Below are positions 25,478 to 35,463 of a stretch of DNA of 64,000 nucleotides, piece by piece (the stretch's first letter is position 1; each line of letters begins with the position of its first letter). The notes below the pieces were generated by a model. The model ran no database searches and was not told the DNA's origin. It was given only the letters and a program-made list of their open reading frames with translations. Both the position numbers and the translations under genes were made by a program. The stretch comes from Planctomycetota bacterium (GTDB taxonomy: Bacteria > Planctomycetota > UBA8108 > UBA1146): the NCBI GenBank assembly GCA_018694835.1, contig JABHOG010000004.1, positions 1 to 64,000 of the forward strand. Reading direction: 5' to 3'.

Positions 25478-28229
25478 GTTGATGATGAATCTCGATGGCC
25501 AAGAGGTCTCGTTCCAGAGGGATGAGACAGTACTCGAGGTGGCAAAGCGTCATGGAACATTTGTTCCGACCCTTTGCTGGGATGAGCGGCTCGATCCATT
25601 CGGATCGTGCAGACTCTGTGTAGTGGAGGTGGAAGGTCGGCGGATGCCCGCATCTTCCTGCACCCTCAAGGCGGCAGAGGGAATGGTGGTTCGCACCGGC
25701 AGTGAAAAACTGCGAAAGATGCAGAGCACCCTGGTAGAGATGGTCCTTTCAGAAAACCCTGACGATGAGTGTCCCCGGTGCAGGGATCTTGGAAGTTGTG
25801 AAGTCCACGACCTCGCTTCCGAGTTCAAGGTCGGTCGAGATCGCTTTCTTGGAGCGACCAGCAATGCCTCCAAAGACGACTCCAATCCCTTCCTGCTTCG
25901 TGATTACGACCGATGCATATCTTGCTATCGCTGTGTTCGAATCTGCGATGAGGTGGAAGCAGACCATGCCATCACCATGACAGGTCGTGGCTGGAACAAG
26001 GGCATCGCCACCGCGTTTGATGGCCTCCTGATGGGTAGCGAATGTACCTTGTGTGGCCAGTGTATCTACACCTGCCCAACGGGAGCTCTCGCCGACAAGA
26101 AGATGGTCGGTCAGGGAGCAGTCCCTGGCGAGATCGAGGTCACTCGAAGTGTCTGTCCATACTGTGGTACCGGTTGTTCCATCAACCTCCATTCAAGAGA
26201 TGGAAAGATGATCGGAGTTACGCCGGTCCTCGACGGCCCGGTTAACGAGGGCGCTCTGTGTGTGAAGGGTCAGTTCGGGTTTGATTTCGTCAACTCCGAA
26301 GATCGGCTGACGATGCCGCTGATTCGAAAAGAGGGCGAGTTGACTCCCGTCTCCTGGGACGAAGCCCTCGACTACACCTCCGCACGTTTCAAGAGTATTC
26401 GCGCGGACCATGGCCCAAAGGCGTTCTACGCCATCGCCAGTGGCAGAGCTCCTGGCGAAGGGGCCTACATGTTACAGAAGTTCACTCGAGCAGTGATGAA
26501 CTCGAATCAGGTCGATAACTGTTCGCGTGGCTGACACAGTCCAACGGTCGCCGGTCTGGTGGCCTCGATTGGACGCGGAGCAATGTCGAACTCGATCCCC
26601 GAGATCGAGGATTGCCCGATGATGCTGTGCGTGGGAACCAACATGACCGAATGCCATCCGATCATCGCGGTACGAGTGAAGAAGGCGGTTCGTAAGGGCG
26701 CAAAGCTATATGTGGTCGACCCACGGAAGATTCCCCTGACCGAGTACGCTACCGGTCATCTTCCTCTGCAGTTGGGTTCCGATGTTGCGCTCTTCAACGC
26801 GATGGCCAACGTGATCATCCAGGAAGGGCTCGCAGACCTGGACTACATCGAGAATCGCACGGAAGGCTTTGAGCAGTTGAAGACGCATCTCGAGTCTTTC
26901 ACGCTCGAATACGCCGAGGGCGTGACCGGTGTTCCGGCAGAGTTGATTCGTGAATGCGCCATCGCATATGGATCAGCAGAGCGCGCTGGAATCTATTACA
27001 CCCTTGGAATCACCGAACACATCTGCGGAGTTGCCAATGTCCAGAGCCTCTGCAATCTGGCACTGATCACCGGCAACCTGGGGAAAACTAGTGCAGGGAT
27101 CAACCCGTTGCGTGGCCAGAACAACATCCAGGGTGCCGGAGATTGTGGCGCCTTGCCCAACAACTACCCGGGATTTCAGCCGGTCGAAGATCCGGCCAGT
27201 CAGGCCAAGTTCGAAAAGGCCTATGGCGTTCCGATGGACCCGGTCAAGGGGATCACCAAGATCGCAGCGCTCGATCATGCCGTCGATGGTCGAGTCAAAG
27301 CGATGTGGATCTGTGGTGAGAACACACTGGTCACCGATCCGGATGTCAAGCACACGACCAGAGCCCTCGAGTCGCTGGATTTCCTGGTGGTTCAGGACAT
27401 GTTTCTCACCGACACGGCGAAGAAAGCAGATGTGGTCTTTCCGGCAGCGGCATTCACCGAGGTCGATGGTTTCTTCACCAACTCCGATCGAAGAGTGCAA
27501 CGCCTACGGCAGGCATCCGTTGCGCCGGGAGAAGCAAAGCCGGACTGGTGGATCATCGCCGAAGTGGCCAAGAGGATGGATACCGAAGTCGATTTTGAAT
27601 ATGCCAGCAGTGAAGAGGTGTTTGACGAACTGGCTTCCCTGTCTCCCATCTATGAGGGACTCAACTACGATCGGATTGAAAGTGGAGATCTGATATGGCC
27701 AGTCCCTCACCTCGAGCACCCGGGAACTCCTGTACTGCACGAGGATGAGTTCCTCAATGGTAAGGGCAAGTTGCAGTTGCTGGAGTACAAGGCGCCCTCT
27801 GAGAATCCCGATGAAGAGTATCCATATTACCTGACCACGGGACGTCGATTGCCGACCTATCACAGCAACACCATGACAGGTAGGTCGGAAGGATTCAGGA
27901 TCCTGGTACCCAATGAATGGCTCGAAGTTCATCCAGCGGATGCGGAGAAACTAGAACTCGAAGATGGCGACTGGGCAAAGGTTCGCTCGCGGCGGGGTGA
28001 CGTGACGACTCGCGTGGCCATCACCAAGACATCTCCGCGCGGGACCATGTTCATGAGTTTCGCCTTCCCTGAGGATACGATGACCAACGACATCACCAAT
28101 CCAGATGTGGACCCCATCACGGAAACTCCCGAGTTCAAGGTGGCTGCGGTAGAGGTGACTCGTGTAGATGCTCCGGTAGGATTTGGCGCAGAGCCTGCAT
28201 TGAGAGCTAGCCCCGGACGGGAGCACTAG
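25470..28229 (+). CDS. fdhA: Formate dehydrogenase alpha subunit, selenocysteine-containing (UGA at 26532)
   Basis: The track splits this gene into 25410-26534 and 26559-28229, which share one frame. The break is a single TGA in DNCSRG-U-HSPTVAGL, the invariant active-site position where this family has Sec or Cys. The full protein is 919 residues with Sec at residue 355. Domains in order: NuoG-like [2Fe-2S] (CWDE...GSCRLC), [4Fe-4S] (DDECPRCRDLGSCEVHD), two ferredoxin clusters (CISCYRCVRIC, CTLCGQCIYTC), the Mo/W-bis-MGD domain with its [4Fe-4S] (CPYCGTGCSINL) and a C-terminal molydopterin-binding domain (YYLTTGRRLPTYHSNTMTGR). It oxidises formate to CO2, or reduces CO2. TTG start with AAGGAG six bases upstream. 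Expression needs SelA-D, which are outside the window. Confidence 0.93.
26532..26574 (+). promoter_or_regulatory. Bacterial SECIS element of fdhA
   Basis: Starting at the UGA: lower stem GTCCAA/TTGGAC, small internal loop, upper 7-bp stem GGTCGCC/GGTGGCC and pentaloop GGTCT, beginning 21 bases after the U of UGA. The E. coli fdhF SECIS has the same GGUCU loop at the same distance (from memory). Part of the sequence match is due to shared protein sequence, but the lower-stem pairing is independent support. Confidence 0.85.
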
Positions 28230-28232
28230 GCG

Positions 28233-29336
28233 ATGGTCGGCGAATCACTCGGTTTCTCGGTCACCGCCCATGGCGGTGGGTTCGGTGTCAGTGGCACTGC
28301 AAACCTCAGGATCCAGCAGAGCCAGGCGCTGTTGAGTGGTCCGGACGGCCAGCGTGGGACCATCGATCTTCATACTGCTCGTGCTGAAATCCTCGGCAGT
28401 TGTATCAGTGTTCGATCTGCGCAGGGAGACCTCGCCTTTTCGATGAGGGATTCCGCTGTGTTTGCCGAGGTGCACTCTTGCGCCCCTCTGGAACTCTCCG
28501 ATCAACTGGAAGAAATGGCCAGGACTCTGAGAAAGCGACGGTGGGGACCGGGCAAGATCTTGTGGGTCTCTCTGGCGATCCTCTCCAGCATCGCCATCTT
28601 GTTGTATTTTGGTATCGTTCTGGCGGTCGGACTGTTGATCCCTCTGGTTCCCATCTCCTTCGACCAGAGTCTCGGGAAAGCCGCACACCAATCGATGCTA
28701 GGCGATCAAATCGTCTGTAGCGACGAGGTGGTCAATTCTGCGATGACCCGGATCCTTGATTCCCTCAGCCCCCATCTCGCGATCGAAGGACTCGATCCAG
28801 AACTTGTGGTGGTGGAGAGCGAACTGGTCAATGCCTACTGTCTGCCGGGTGGATATGTCACGGTCTTCACCGGGCTACTGCTGGCCGCGGACAGCCCCGA
28901 TGAGGTGGCGGGAGTGATCGCGCATGAACTCGCCCATGCCACCGGGCGCCACGGACTCCGTCAGTTGATCCAGTCGCTTTCGGTGGCAGCGTTGGTTCAG
29001 GCGGGCTTCGGGGATTTGTCCGGGGCTGCGGCTCTGGGCGGAGGAATGGAGTATCTGATCGTGCAGGGATACAGCAGGGATCATGAAGCCGATGCAGATC
29101 AAGTAGGGCTCAAGATGATTCAAGCGGCGGGCTGGGATGGCTTGGCGATGGCGTCCTTCTTTGACAAGTTGAGTGGGGAAGAGTTGCAATCATCGGTGCC
29201 GGCGTGGCTCTCGTCCCACCCCGACCCAGGAAGTCGCGCAGACTCGATCCGGGAGCGATTGGAGGGGGCCCCCTCGCTCTCCACAGATGCGCCGCAGATC
29301 GACTGGGATCAGGTTCGAGAAGCTCTCCAGCGATGA
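28233..29336 (+). CDS. M48-family membrane-associated metalloprotease
   Basis: 367 residues. The N-terminal ~100 residues form a beta-rich cytoplasmic region (GFSVTAHGGGFGVSGTANL) not seen in standard M48 proteins. A membrane helix follows (ILWVSLAILSSIAILLYFGIVLAVGLLIP), then an M48 domain with HELAH at residues 231-235, the third-ligand motif SRDHEADADQVG and SSHPDPGSRADSI. It resembles periplasmic BepA/Oma1-type proteases that handle envelope proteins. It starts three bases after fdhA's stop and may be read from the same transcript, though a functional link is not obvious. The ATG has only a distant GGGAG. Confidence 0.87.
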   Translation: MVGESLGFSVTAHGGGFGVSGTANLRIQQSQALLSGPDGQRGTIDLHTARAEILGSCISVRSAQGDLAFSMRDSAVFAEVHSCAPLELSDQLEEMARTLRKRRWGPGKILWVSLAILSSIAILLYFGIVLAVGLLIPLVPISFDQSLGKAAHQSMLGDQIVCSDEVVNSAMTRILDSLSPHLAIEGLDPELVVVESELVNAYCLPGGYVTVFTGLLLAADSPDEVAGVIAHELAHATGRHGLRQLIQSLSVAALVQAGFGDLSGAAALGGGMEYLIVQGYSRDHEADADQVGLKMIQAAGWDGLAMASFFDKLSGEELQSSVPAWLSSHPDPGSRADSIRERLEGAPSLSTDAPQIDWDQVREALQR

Positions 29337-29361
29337 TGGTCTCCGTTGGGATGGATAGGAT

Positions 29362-31053
29362 TTGAAGTCGCAAGGCTTCCCCATCTCTCTATTGTTGATC
29401 GTGTTGTTTGTCAGCGGAATCCAGCTCGCGTCGTCGACCATGTTGTGGGATAGAGACGAACCTCGATTTGGTCGGGCGGCGGTGGAGATGCTCCGGACTG
29501 GAGATCTTCTGGTTCCAAGATTTGATGGCCAACTTCGCCCTGACAAGCCTCCCCTGGTGTACTGGTGGATGTTGCCATCCATCGGTTGGCTGGGTGCGAC
29601 CGATCTGGCCGTACGAATTCCATCGATTCTGGTATCTCTCATCACTGCACTGGCGACCTTTCACATCGGTAGGAATCTCGGTGGTCGTGAAGTGGGTGTG
29701 AATGCGGCGGTAGTGGGGGCGTGGATGCCGTTGCCGTTGGTACTGGGAACCGCTGCCACTGCCGATGCCACGATGATGGCGGGGATCTCCGTGTCGCTGG
29801 CGATTCTCGTCGACCAGGCGATTCATGGAGCGCGTCGAAAACACCTCCCTTTGCTGACGCTGGCTCTCTCCTGGGCGTGGTTGGCCAAGGGGCCGGTGGG
29901 ACCGCTCATCTTCTTGCTGGCATCGACCTGGGCATCGATCGCCGGCAGGCAAAGCCTGCAACTGGGTCGAAGATGGTGGCGGACGGTCGCCATCGCATCG
30001 CTGATCGCGGTGGTGGTTTTCCTCGGCTGGGCGATCCCTGCTAACGATGCCACCGGGGGACAACTGGCCGAGATCGGCATCCAGCATCACCTGATCGAAC
30101 GGAGTACCTCGGCCATCGAGAGCCATGGCGTGAGTGGTTGGATCGGTTGGATCCTCGGGTTGCCCTTCTACTTGCCGGTGATTCTGCTGGGCGCGGTACC
30201 GCTCTCGGCATTGCTGTTTCCCATCGTGGTACACCGGCACCAACTATTTGATGCGCAAGGAAAGGGAGTGCTCCTGTCCGCTCTGGTGCTTCCTGTTCTT
30301 CTGTTGATGACGCTGGTGGCGACCAAGCTACCTCATTACATCCTTGCGGCGTTCCCAGGAATCGCCGTGATGGTTGTGCTGGCCTCTTCTCGGCTGGAGA
30401 GGGGGGAAGTGGAGCCTCAACTTTTCGAAGGGGTCGCCGGAATAGTGGGTCGGTGGATCTCCGTCTTTTTGTTGCTAATTCTGTCGATCGCTTTCGCCAT
30501 GGTGATGAACCATCATGGAGGAAGTTCTTCGGTGATGATCACCGCCACCGCAACTCTCCTCTGTGCGGCGATGCTGGTGTTGAGGATGAAACCAGCGACG
30601 AACTTCTGGGGCTGGCGAGGTCCAGGGTTGTCGTTGATCACGACCTGGATCGGTTTTCAGCTGATATTCGTCGGTCTCGGAGAGATCCAGAGTCGATTGC
30701 AACTGGCTCCACAGATCGTCAATGCCATCGCTGCGAGCGATGCTCCGGAGGCGCCGTTGGTGGTCCATGGTTTCAACGAGCCATCTCTGGTCTTCGATCT
30801 GGATCGCGACCCGAAACAGGGGCAAAAAACTGTGCCATCGCTGAGCGATCAATTTCCGCAGGGGTATTCGCAGTGGCTCCAGACTGCCGGACCCGCCTGG
30901 TTGCTTCTTTCAAGTCAGGCGCGGGAGAGAGATGGAATTGATCCGCAAGGCTCGGGTTGCCTGAAGGTGTGGAGTAACGGAGATGCGGGAACCCTCAACT
31001 ACTCGACAGGTAGGACGGTTTCCCTGGAACTCTGGTATCTGCCAGCTTCTTGA
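29362..31053 (+). CDS. ArnT/PMT-like membrane glycosyltransferase (GT83 type)
   Basis: 563 residues with about ten membrane helices. The N-terminus carries the family's catalytic first loop: LWDRDEPRFGRAAVEMLRTGD, with the Asp-Glu pair, then the conserved RPDKPPLVYWW. Such enzymes move a sugar (aminoarabinose, mannose or another) from an undecaprenyl- or dolichyl-phosphate carrier to lipid A or protein on the outer face of the inner membrane. Which acceptor applies is unknown. TTG start. Its 3' end overlaps the convergent PAP2 gene by 55 bases. The adjacent PAP2 phosphatase could recycle the lipid carrier. Confidence 0.87.
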   Translation: MKSQGFPISLLLIVLFVSGIQLASSTMLWDRDEPRFGRAAVEMLRTGDLLVPRFDGQLRPDKPPLVYWWMLPSIGWLGATDLAVRIPSILVSLITALATFHIGRNLGGREVGVNAAVVGAWMPLPLVLGTAATADATMMAGISVSLAILVDQAIHGARRKHLPLLTLALSWAWLAKGPVGPLIFLLASTWASIAGRQSLQLGRRWWRTVAIASLIAVVVFLGWAIPANDATGGQLAEIGIQHHLIERSTSAIESHGVSGWIGWILGLPFYLPVILLGAVPLSALLFPIVVHRHQLFDAQGKGVLLSALVLPVLLLMTLVATKLPHYILAAFPGIAVMVVLASSRLERGEVEPQLFEGVAGIVGRWISVFLLLILSIAFAMVMNHHGGSSSVMITATATLLCAAMLVLRMKPATNFWGWRGPGLSLITTWIGFQLIFVGLGEIQSRLQLAPQIVNAIAASDAPEAPLVVHGFNEPSLVFDLDRDPKQGQKTVPSLSDQFPQGYSQWLQTAGPAWLLLSSQARERDGIDPQGSGCLKVWSNGDAGTLNYSTGRTVSLELWYLPAS

Positions 31054-31874
31054 GCGGGGAGTTCTCTTCGCGACTGTGTGATCGAACTGACCAGTGCAAC
31101 GCTGAAGGCGCCGATCAGCAAGCCCATCCAGGTATCTGTCGGCCAGTGATTGAGTGTCAGCACTCGAGTGGTACAGATCCACAGCGCTGCCGCGATCCAC
31201 AAGAACCAGAGTCGCGAAAAGTTGAAGAGGAACACCATCATCAGTGCACCCGCTGCTGTGGCGTGCCCCGATGGAAAACTGTGATGAAGATTTTCCAGCG
31301 AGAAGGGGATCCAGTCGAGATCTTCACGATAGAACAGTCCATTGGGCCTGGCGCGACCGGCACCGATCTTGCTCAACCAGGTCAAGGTCGCCGCCAGTAG
31401 CATCCCGACCAGCCCCGTGTTGGCCCTCACTGCGATCTCCCCTGAGAGCCCCTTGAATCTGGAAAAGAGAGCCGCCAGTAGCATCAGTGCCAGTACCACC
31501 TCTCCCTTGGCAAGATCGGTGGTGTACTTCGAGATCAGCATCAGTGTTCTACCCCACTCCTGTAGAGAGAAGTGTTGCACTGCGATGGCACGGGTACCTC
31601 GAAGTTGGTGGAGGTATAGCATTGTCTGAACATCGTAGGAGAGATGCTGCTTCTCTCCAGTCGACTGAAGCCACGACAACTGAAGTCCAGGTTTCTCGAC
31701 GAATTCTGGCTGGAGAAGTGATTCGAGAGTGGCGTTGTCGTGGACCGGATAGGCCGGCCAGAATGCACCGAGATAGATCATCAGCAGGGAGAGGAGCCAG
31801 ATGGTCGCCCAGGTGGCTTGTCCCCGGGGTTGCCGAAGATCGAATCTCCGCGGAAGAATGGGGGTCGGGCTCAT
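30999..31874 (-). CDS. PAP2-superfamily membrane phosphatase
   Basis: 291 residues, five to six membrane helices. The three PAP2 signature motifs are present: KIGAGRARP, PSGHATAAG and a conserved R...LNHWPTD with His and Asp. These residues form the acid-phosphatase active site. Likely substrates are lipid phosphates such as undecaprenyl pyrophosphate. A ~90-residue loop after the first helix (PEFVEKPGLQLSW...) is longer than in small PAP2 proteins. The start overlaps RadA's stop by four bases (ATGA), so it is translated after radA; the 3' end runs antiparallel into the ArnT-like gene. Confidence 0.87.
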   Translation of the reverse strand: MSPTPILPRRFDLRQPRGQATWATIWLLSLLMIYLGAFWPAYPVHDNATLESLLQPEFVEKPGLQLSWLQSTGEKQHLSYDVQTMLYLHQLRGTRAIAVQHFSLQEWGRTLMLISKYTTDLAKGEVVLALMLLAALFSRFKGLSGEIAVRANTGLVGMLLAATLTWLSKIGAGRARPNGLFYREDLDWIPFSLENLHHSFPSGHATAAGALMMVFLFNFSRLWFLWIAAALWICTTRVLTLNHWPTDTWMGLLIGAFSVALVSSITQSRRELPAQEAGRYQSSRETVLPVE

Positions 31875-33232
31875 TGGACGAACCTGGCCGCCAGCGTCTG
31901 GAGTTCTTCAGTCTCGTGGATTCGCATCCCTTCAGGACCTGAACCGTCGATGCTTCCGGGGGCGACGCACGCCGAATGAAAGCCGAGGCGACTCGCTTCC
32001 TCCAGTCGTTGACGAGTTCCAGGAACCGGCCGCACTTCCCCGAGTAGACCCACTTCGCCAGCAAAGATCACATCCTTGGGCAACGAGCGGTCGTGGAAGG
32101 ATGACAGGATGGCGGCGGCCAGAGCCAGATCCGCGGCAGTCCCCTTCAGTTTCACGCCACCGACGACATTTGCGTGAATGTCGCAGTCACCGAGGGGAAT
32201 CCCGAGACGTTTTTCGAGCACTGCGGCGAGCATCGACAATCGACCGGCATCGATACCCGATGGTTTTCGAGCCGGTGCGCCGTGAGCCGCCGGGGTGACT
32301 AGCGCCTGGATCTCCACCAGTAGTGGTCTGGTTCCCTCGAGAATCGCAGCGGTCGCTGAACCGGGAGAAGAACCGTGACGGCTGGAGAGGAGGAGCCCCG
32401 ACGGGTTGTCGACTTCATTCAATCCATCGGCACACATCTCGAAGATCCCGACCTCTTCGGTCGAGCCGAAGCGGTTCTTCAGGGCGCGCAGGATGCGCAG
32501 GCTGTGCCCACGCTCGCCCTCGAATTGAAGCACTGCATCGACCATGTGTTCGAGGGTTCGCGGCCCGGCAACGGTGCCGTCCTTGGTGACATGTCCGACC
32601 ATCAAGATGGGGAATCCGACATCGCGAGCCATGGCCAGCAGCCGGGAAGCCACTTCTCGTACCTGTGTCACCCCACCCGCACCGGCGGGGATCTGGTCCC
32701 AGCAGATGGTCTGGATGCTGTCGATTCCCACCACCACCGGTTGATTCTGATCGATCAACTCCTCGATGGAGCTGAGATCACACCCGGAGTGGAGCCACAA
32801 CTCAGATCCGGCGGCTCCGATTCGATCGGAGCGAAGCCGAACCTGCGCCGCGGATTCCTCACCGGTCACGTAGAGAAATCTCTTTCCCTGGCGAGAGACG
32901 GTCTGGGCAATCTGCAGCAGCAAGGTCGATTTTCCGATTCCCGGCTCGCCTGAGATCAATAATCCACAGCCGGGAACCAATCCACCTCCGAGAACTCGAT
33001 CCACCTCCGAGAGACCGGTGACGATTCGATCCCCTTCGTTCGCATCGACCTGTTCGATGGGTACCGCCACCGGCGGTGAACTTTGCCGTACAGATCGTGG
33101 CTGGCTCGGTTGCGGCGAGAGTCGGTGTTCTTTCAGTGAGTTGAAGGTCCCGCAATCGGGGCAGCGACCCATGTGACGTTCGTGGGCGGTGCCACATTCG
33201 AGGCACATGAATTGAGTTCGTGTTTTCGCCAA
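31871..33232 (-). CDS. radA: DNA repair protein RadA
   Basis: 453 residues starting at the TTG reading LAKTRTQFMC, four bases after GGAGG; the track start 18 codons earlier lacks support. N-terminal zinc finger CLECG...CPDCG, RecA-like ATPase with Walker A GEPGIGKST, the RadA-specific KNRFG motif (ALKNRFGSTEEVGIFEM) and a C-terminal Lon-protease-like domain with DVIFAGEVGLLGEVRPV. RadA drives branch migration of recombination intermediates. First gene of a reverse unit with the PAP2 phosphatase. Confidence 0.95.
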   Translation of the reverse strand: MAKTRTQFMCLECGTAHERHMGRCPDCGTFNSLKEHRLSPQPSQPRSVRQSSPPVAVPIEQVDANEGDRIVTGLSEVDRVLGGGLVPGCGLLISGEPGIGKSTLLLQIAQTVSRQGKRFLYVTGEESAAQVRLRSDRIGAAGSELWLHSGCDLSSIEELIDQNQPVVVGIDSIQTICWDQIPAGAGGVTQVREVASRLLAMARDVGFPILMVGHVTKDGTVAGPRTLEHMVDAVLQFEGERGHSLRILRALKNRFGSTEEVGIFEMCADGLNEVDNPSGLLLSSRHGSSPGSATAAILEGTRPLLVEIQALVTPAAHGAPARKPSGIDAGRLSMLAAVLEKRLGIPLGDCDIHANVVGGVKLKGTAADLALAAAILSSFHDRSLPKDVIFAGEVGLLGEVRPVPGTRQRLEEASRLGFHSACVAPGSIDGSGPEGMRIHETEELQTLAARFVQ

Positions 33233-33347
33233 GAATCCTCCAGCACGAGTGGGCCCGATTGCAATGATCTTGGACCATCGTGACATCGCAGTATCGGGGA
33301 TCCAGAGATTTCAGAAAAATATGACCCAGTCCAGGCGACCGGGAGCC

Positions 33348-34823
33348 TCAACTGGCTGCGGTGTTAAAATACTGCCGGATCAACTCTTGGAAGTGCATTC
33401 CTCGATCTTCTGCAGAATCAAAGTGATCAAAGGATGTGCCCCCAGGACTCAACAGCACCGTTTCCCCGGGGTGGGCACGGCTGACCGCGCTGGATACGGC
33501 ATCTTCGAGCTTCGCGTGACCCTCGATCGGAGTGGTGACCAGTGAGGAGAGGGCATCTTGCCACAGTGAGGCATGAGCGCCGAAGCAATAGACATGGCAC
33601 TGACGCTGTTGCAACGGCGATTGTAGTGCGCTGGCATCGATGGGGTCGCTCTTCGGTTTACCACCACAGAGCCAGTGGACCGGGGATGGGCTGCGTCCGA
33701 GGGCCGAAGCCACCGCCTCCGGAGTGGTCGCCTTGGAATCGTCGATGAATTGAACCTGCTGGTACTCGCCGACTTGCTGGTACCTGTGAGGCAGGCCGCC
33801 GTACTGGCGGATCGCAGTGGCGATTCCGTCCTCGGTGGCTCCTAGCGCCGCCGCAAGGGTGGCGGATTGAAGTGCGTTGGCGAGCCCAGTGGGACCCTCC
33901 AGCGCAGCAGTGGGACGATACGGAATCGTCAGCGTCTTCTCGTCTCGGGTTCGGATCTCCAACTGATCTCCGACGCTGCGAGAGTGCTGCTCGGTGCCAT
34001 CGGCGCAGCAGCGAATCACCATCCTCGCTTGGTTCGAAGTTACTTGCTGGAAGGGGCCATGGTCGGGCAGGATCGTTAGCGAATCTGGCCCACTAGTGCA
34101 GTCGAGCAGGCGCAACTTGGCCTCGTGGTAGGCCTGGCGGCTGCCATGCCAGTCGAGGTGATCTTCGGTCAGATTGGTGATCATCACCACAGCCGCAGTG
34201 TCTTGTCGGAGGGCGAGTCTTTGCGCCTGGAAGGAAGAGACCTCGACCACCAGTCGTAGTTGTTCCAGGTCTTCATCGTCGAGGTGCGAGAGCAAACTTC
34301 CGCCGAGGTTTCCGCCGGCCACCGCTGTCAGGCCCGACTCTTTCAACATCTGGCTGGCGAGTTGACAGGTGGTGCTCTTGCCGTGAGTGCCGGTCACCAG
34401 AGCCAGTTGCCGGGTGGGCAACCAGCAGAGTGCCAATCCCAACTCGGTGACGGGCAAGATGTCCCTGCTGGCGATCTGTTCGAGGATCGGTGTTCCAGGA
34501 GGAATGGCAGGATTCACCACCACCCAGTCGCATCGATCGAGATGGTCAGGGTGGTGGGGTTCACCGATGTGTGTCGGTCCTTTTACCCACGGCTGGACCA
34601 TATCGAGCGACCGACCCAGGGTCTCCCGGGATGCCGGATCCGAGATGGAGACCTCGGCCCCTCGCTTGGCGAGGAATTGAACCAGACCGGTGCCGCCACC
34701 ATGCCTTCCGAGACCCAGTACCAGCACCTTCAACCCCTCGAGTTGATCCGGTTCCCGATCTGGTGGCTGAAAGGAAAGGTCCGACACCATTTCCGTGTTC
34801 ACAGCAGGCTCATCTCTGATCAT
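33348..34823 (-). CDS. murD: UDP-N-acetylmuramoylalanine--D-glutamate ligase MurD
   Basis: 491 residues from the ATG reading MIRDEPAV, which overlaps the preceding lipoprotein's stop by 13 bases; the track ORF runs far into that gene. A Rossmann-like N-terminal domain (KVLVLGLGRHGGGTGLVQFL) precedes the ATP site VTGTHGKSTT and the central Mur-ligase motif NLTEDHLDWHGS. The C-terminal part carries the YQQVGEYQQVQFIDDSKATTPEAV signature, with the family's DSKATN replaced by DSKATT. It adds D-glutamate to the peptidoglycan precursor in the cytoplasm. It stands apart from any other mur gene in the window, so the division/cell-wall cluster is not conserved here. Confidence 0.92.
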   Translation of the reverse strand: MIRDEPAVNTEMVSDLSFQPPDREPDQLEGLKVLVLGLGRHGGGTGLVQFLAKRGAEVSISDPASRETLGRSLDMVQPWVKGPTHIGEPHHPDHLDRCDWVVVNPAIPPGTPILEQIASRDILPVTELGLALCWLPTRQLALVTGTHGKSTTCQLASQMLKESGLTAVAGGNLGGSLLSHLDDEDLEQLRLVVEVSSFQAQRLALRQDTAAVVMITNLTEDHLDWHGSRQAYHEAKLRLLDCTSGPDSLTILPDHGPFQQVTSNQARMVIRCCADGTEQHSRSVGDQLEIRTRDEKTLTIPYRPTAALEGPTGLANALQSATLAAALGATEDGIATAIRQYGGLPHRYQQVGEYQQVQFIDDSKATTPEAVASALGRSPSPVHWLCGGKPKSDPIDASALQSPLQQRQCHVYCFGAHASLWQDALSSLVTTPIEGHAKLEDAVSSAVSRAHPGETVLLSPGGTSFDHFDSAEDRGMHFQELIRQYFNTAAS

Positions 34824-35280
34824 CTTCCGGTGGATCGAGGGGGCCGATGACTCCGTGCTCACGGGCAGTGGCACGGAATTTCTCCGACAGTGCGTCGAGG
34901 TCCTGTGGCTGCAGTACGAATCGCTCCTCGTAGGAAATCTTGATGGTCCCTGGCCACAGTAGTTCGGAAACGATGTCGATGGGGAATCTTTGATACCAGG
35001 GGGGAGAGAGGTGGACCAGGCGATGCTGGGGAGCGAGTGATCTTTCCCCTCGTTGATCATCTTCTTCCATCCGGACCAGCACCTCTCTCGTTCCATAATG
35101 AGAGAAGGGCAGGGTGACCGGTGATTCTCCGACGTCGACGCCATCGATGAAGACTTGAGCACCGGTAGGATCGGTACGGATCGACAGCGATCGATCGACG
35201 CAGCCAGGCACGATGGATAGGGCCGAGAAGAGCAGAAGGATGGCGATTCGATCGATCGGCTTGGCGGATATCAGGGGCAT
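34810..35280 (-). CDS. PEGA-domain lipoprotein
   Basis: 156 residues with a lipoprotein signal peptide and lipobox (IAILLLFSALSIVPGC). Residues ~28-72 form a PEGA domain (IRTDPTGAQVFIDGVDVGESPVTLPF), a small beta-sandwich found in surface proteins that interact with the cell wall. The remaining C-terminus (PWYQRFPIDIVSELLWPG) is conserved-looking but not assigned. GGAGG lies just before the ATG. Overlaps murD by 13 bases and is transcribed with it. Confidence 0.85.
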   Translation of the reverse strand: MPLISAKPIDRIAILLLFSALSIVPGCVDRSLSIRTDPTGAQVFIDGVDVGESPVTLPFSHYGTREVLVRMEEDDQRGERSLAPQHRLVHLSPPWYQRFPIDIVSELLWPGTIKISYEERFVLQPQDLDALSEKFRATAREHGVIGPLDPPEDDQR

Positions 35281-35315
35281 GTTTTCCTCCGGACGAATCG
35301 TAACCAGCCGGCGTC

Positions 35316-35405
35316 AGCACCGCCACGGGCACTGCCAGGAACATGGGTACAGCCATAAAGAGCAAAGGCACTGCCAGGAAGCGCAAGGGCACTGCCCAGA
35401 AGAGG
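35316..35405. repeat. Short imperfect direct repeats GGCACTGCC in the divergent intergenic region
   Basis: GGGCACTGCC or GGCACTGCC occurs three times at spacings of about 20-45 bases, with GGTACAGCC as a weaker fourth copy. In one frame it would encode a lysine/arginine-rich KGTA repeat (KGTARKRKGTAQKRR) but without a convincing gene around it. It lies between two divergent genes. Confidence 0.5.
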
Positions 35406-35463
35406 AGGTACCATTCCCTCCTGTCCGCTTCCAGGTTACGGTTTCTCGCAGAAAGGTCGTGTC

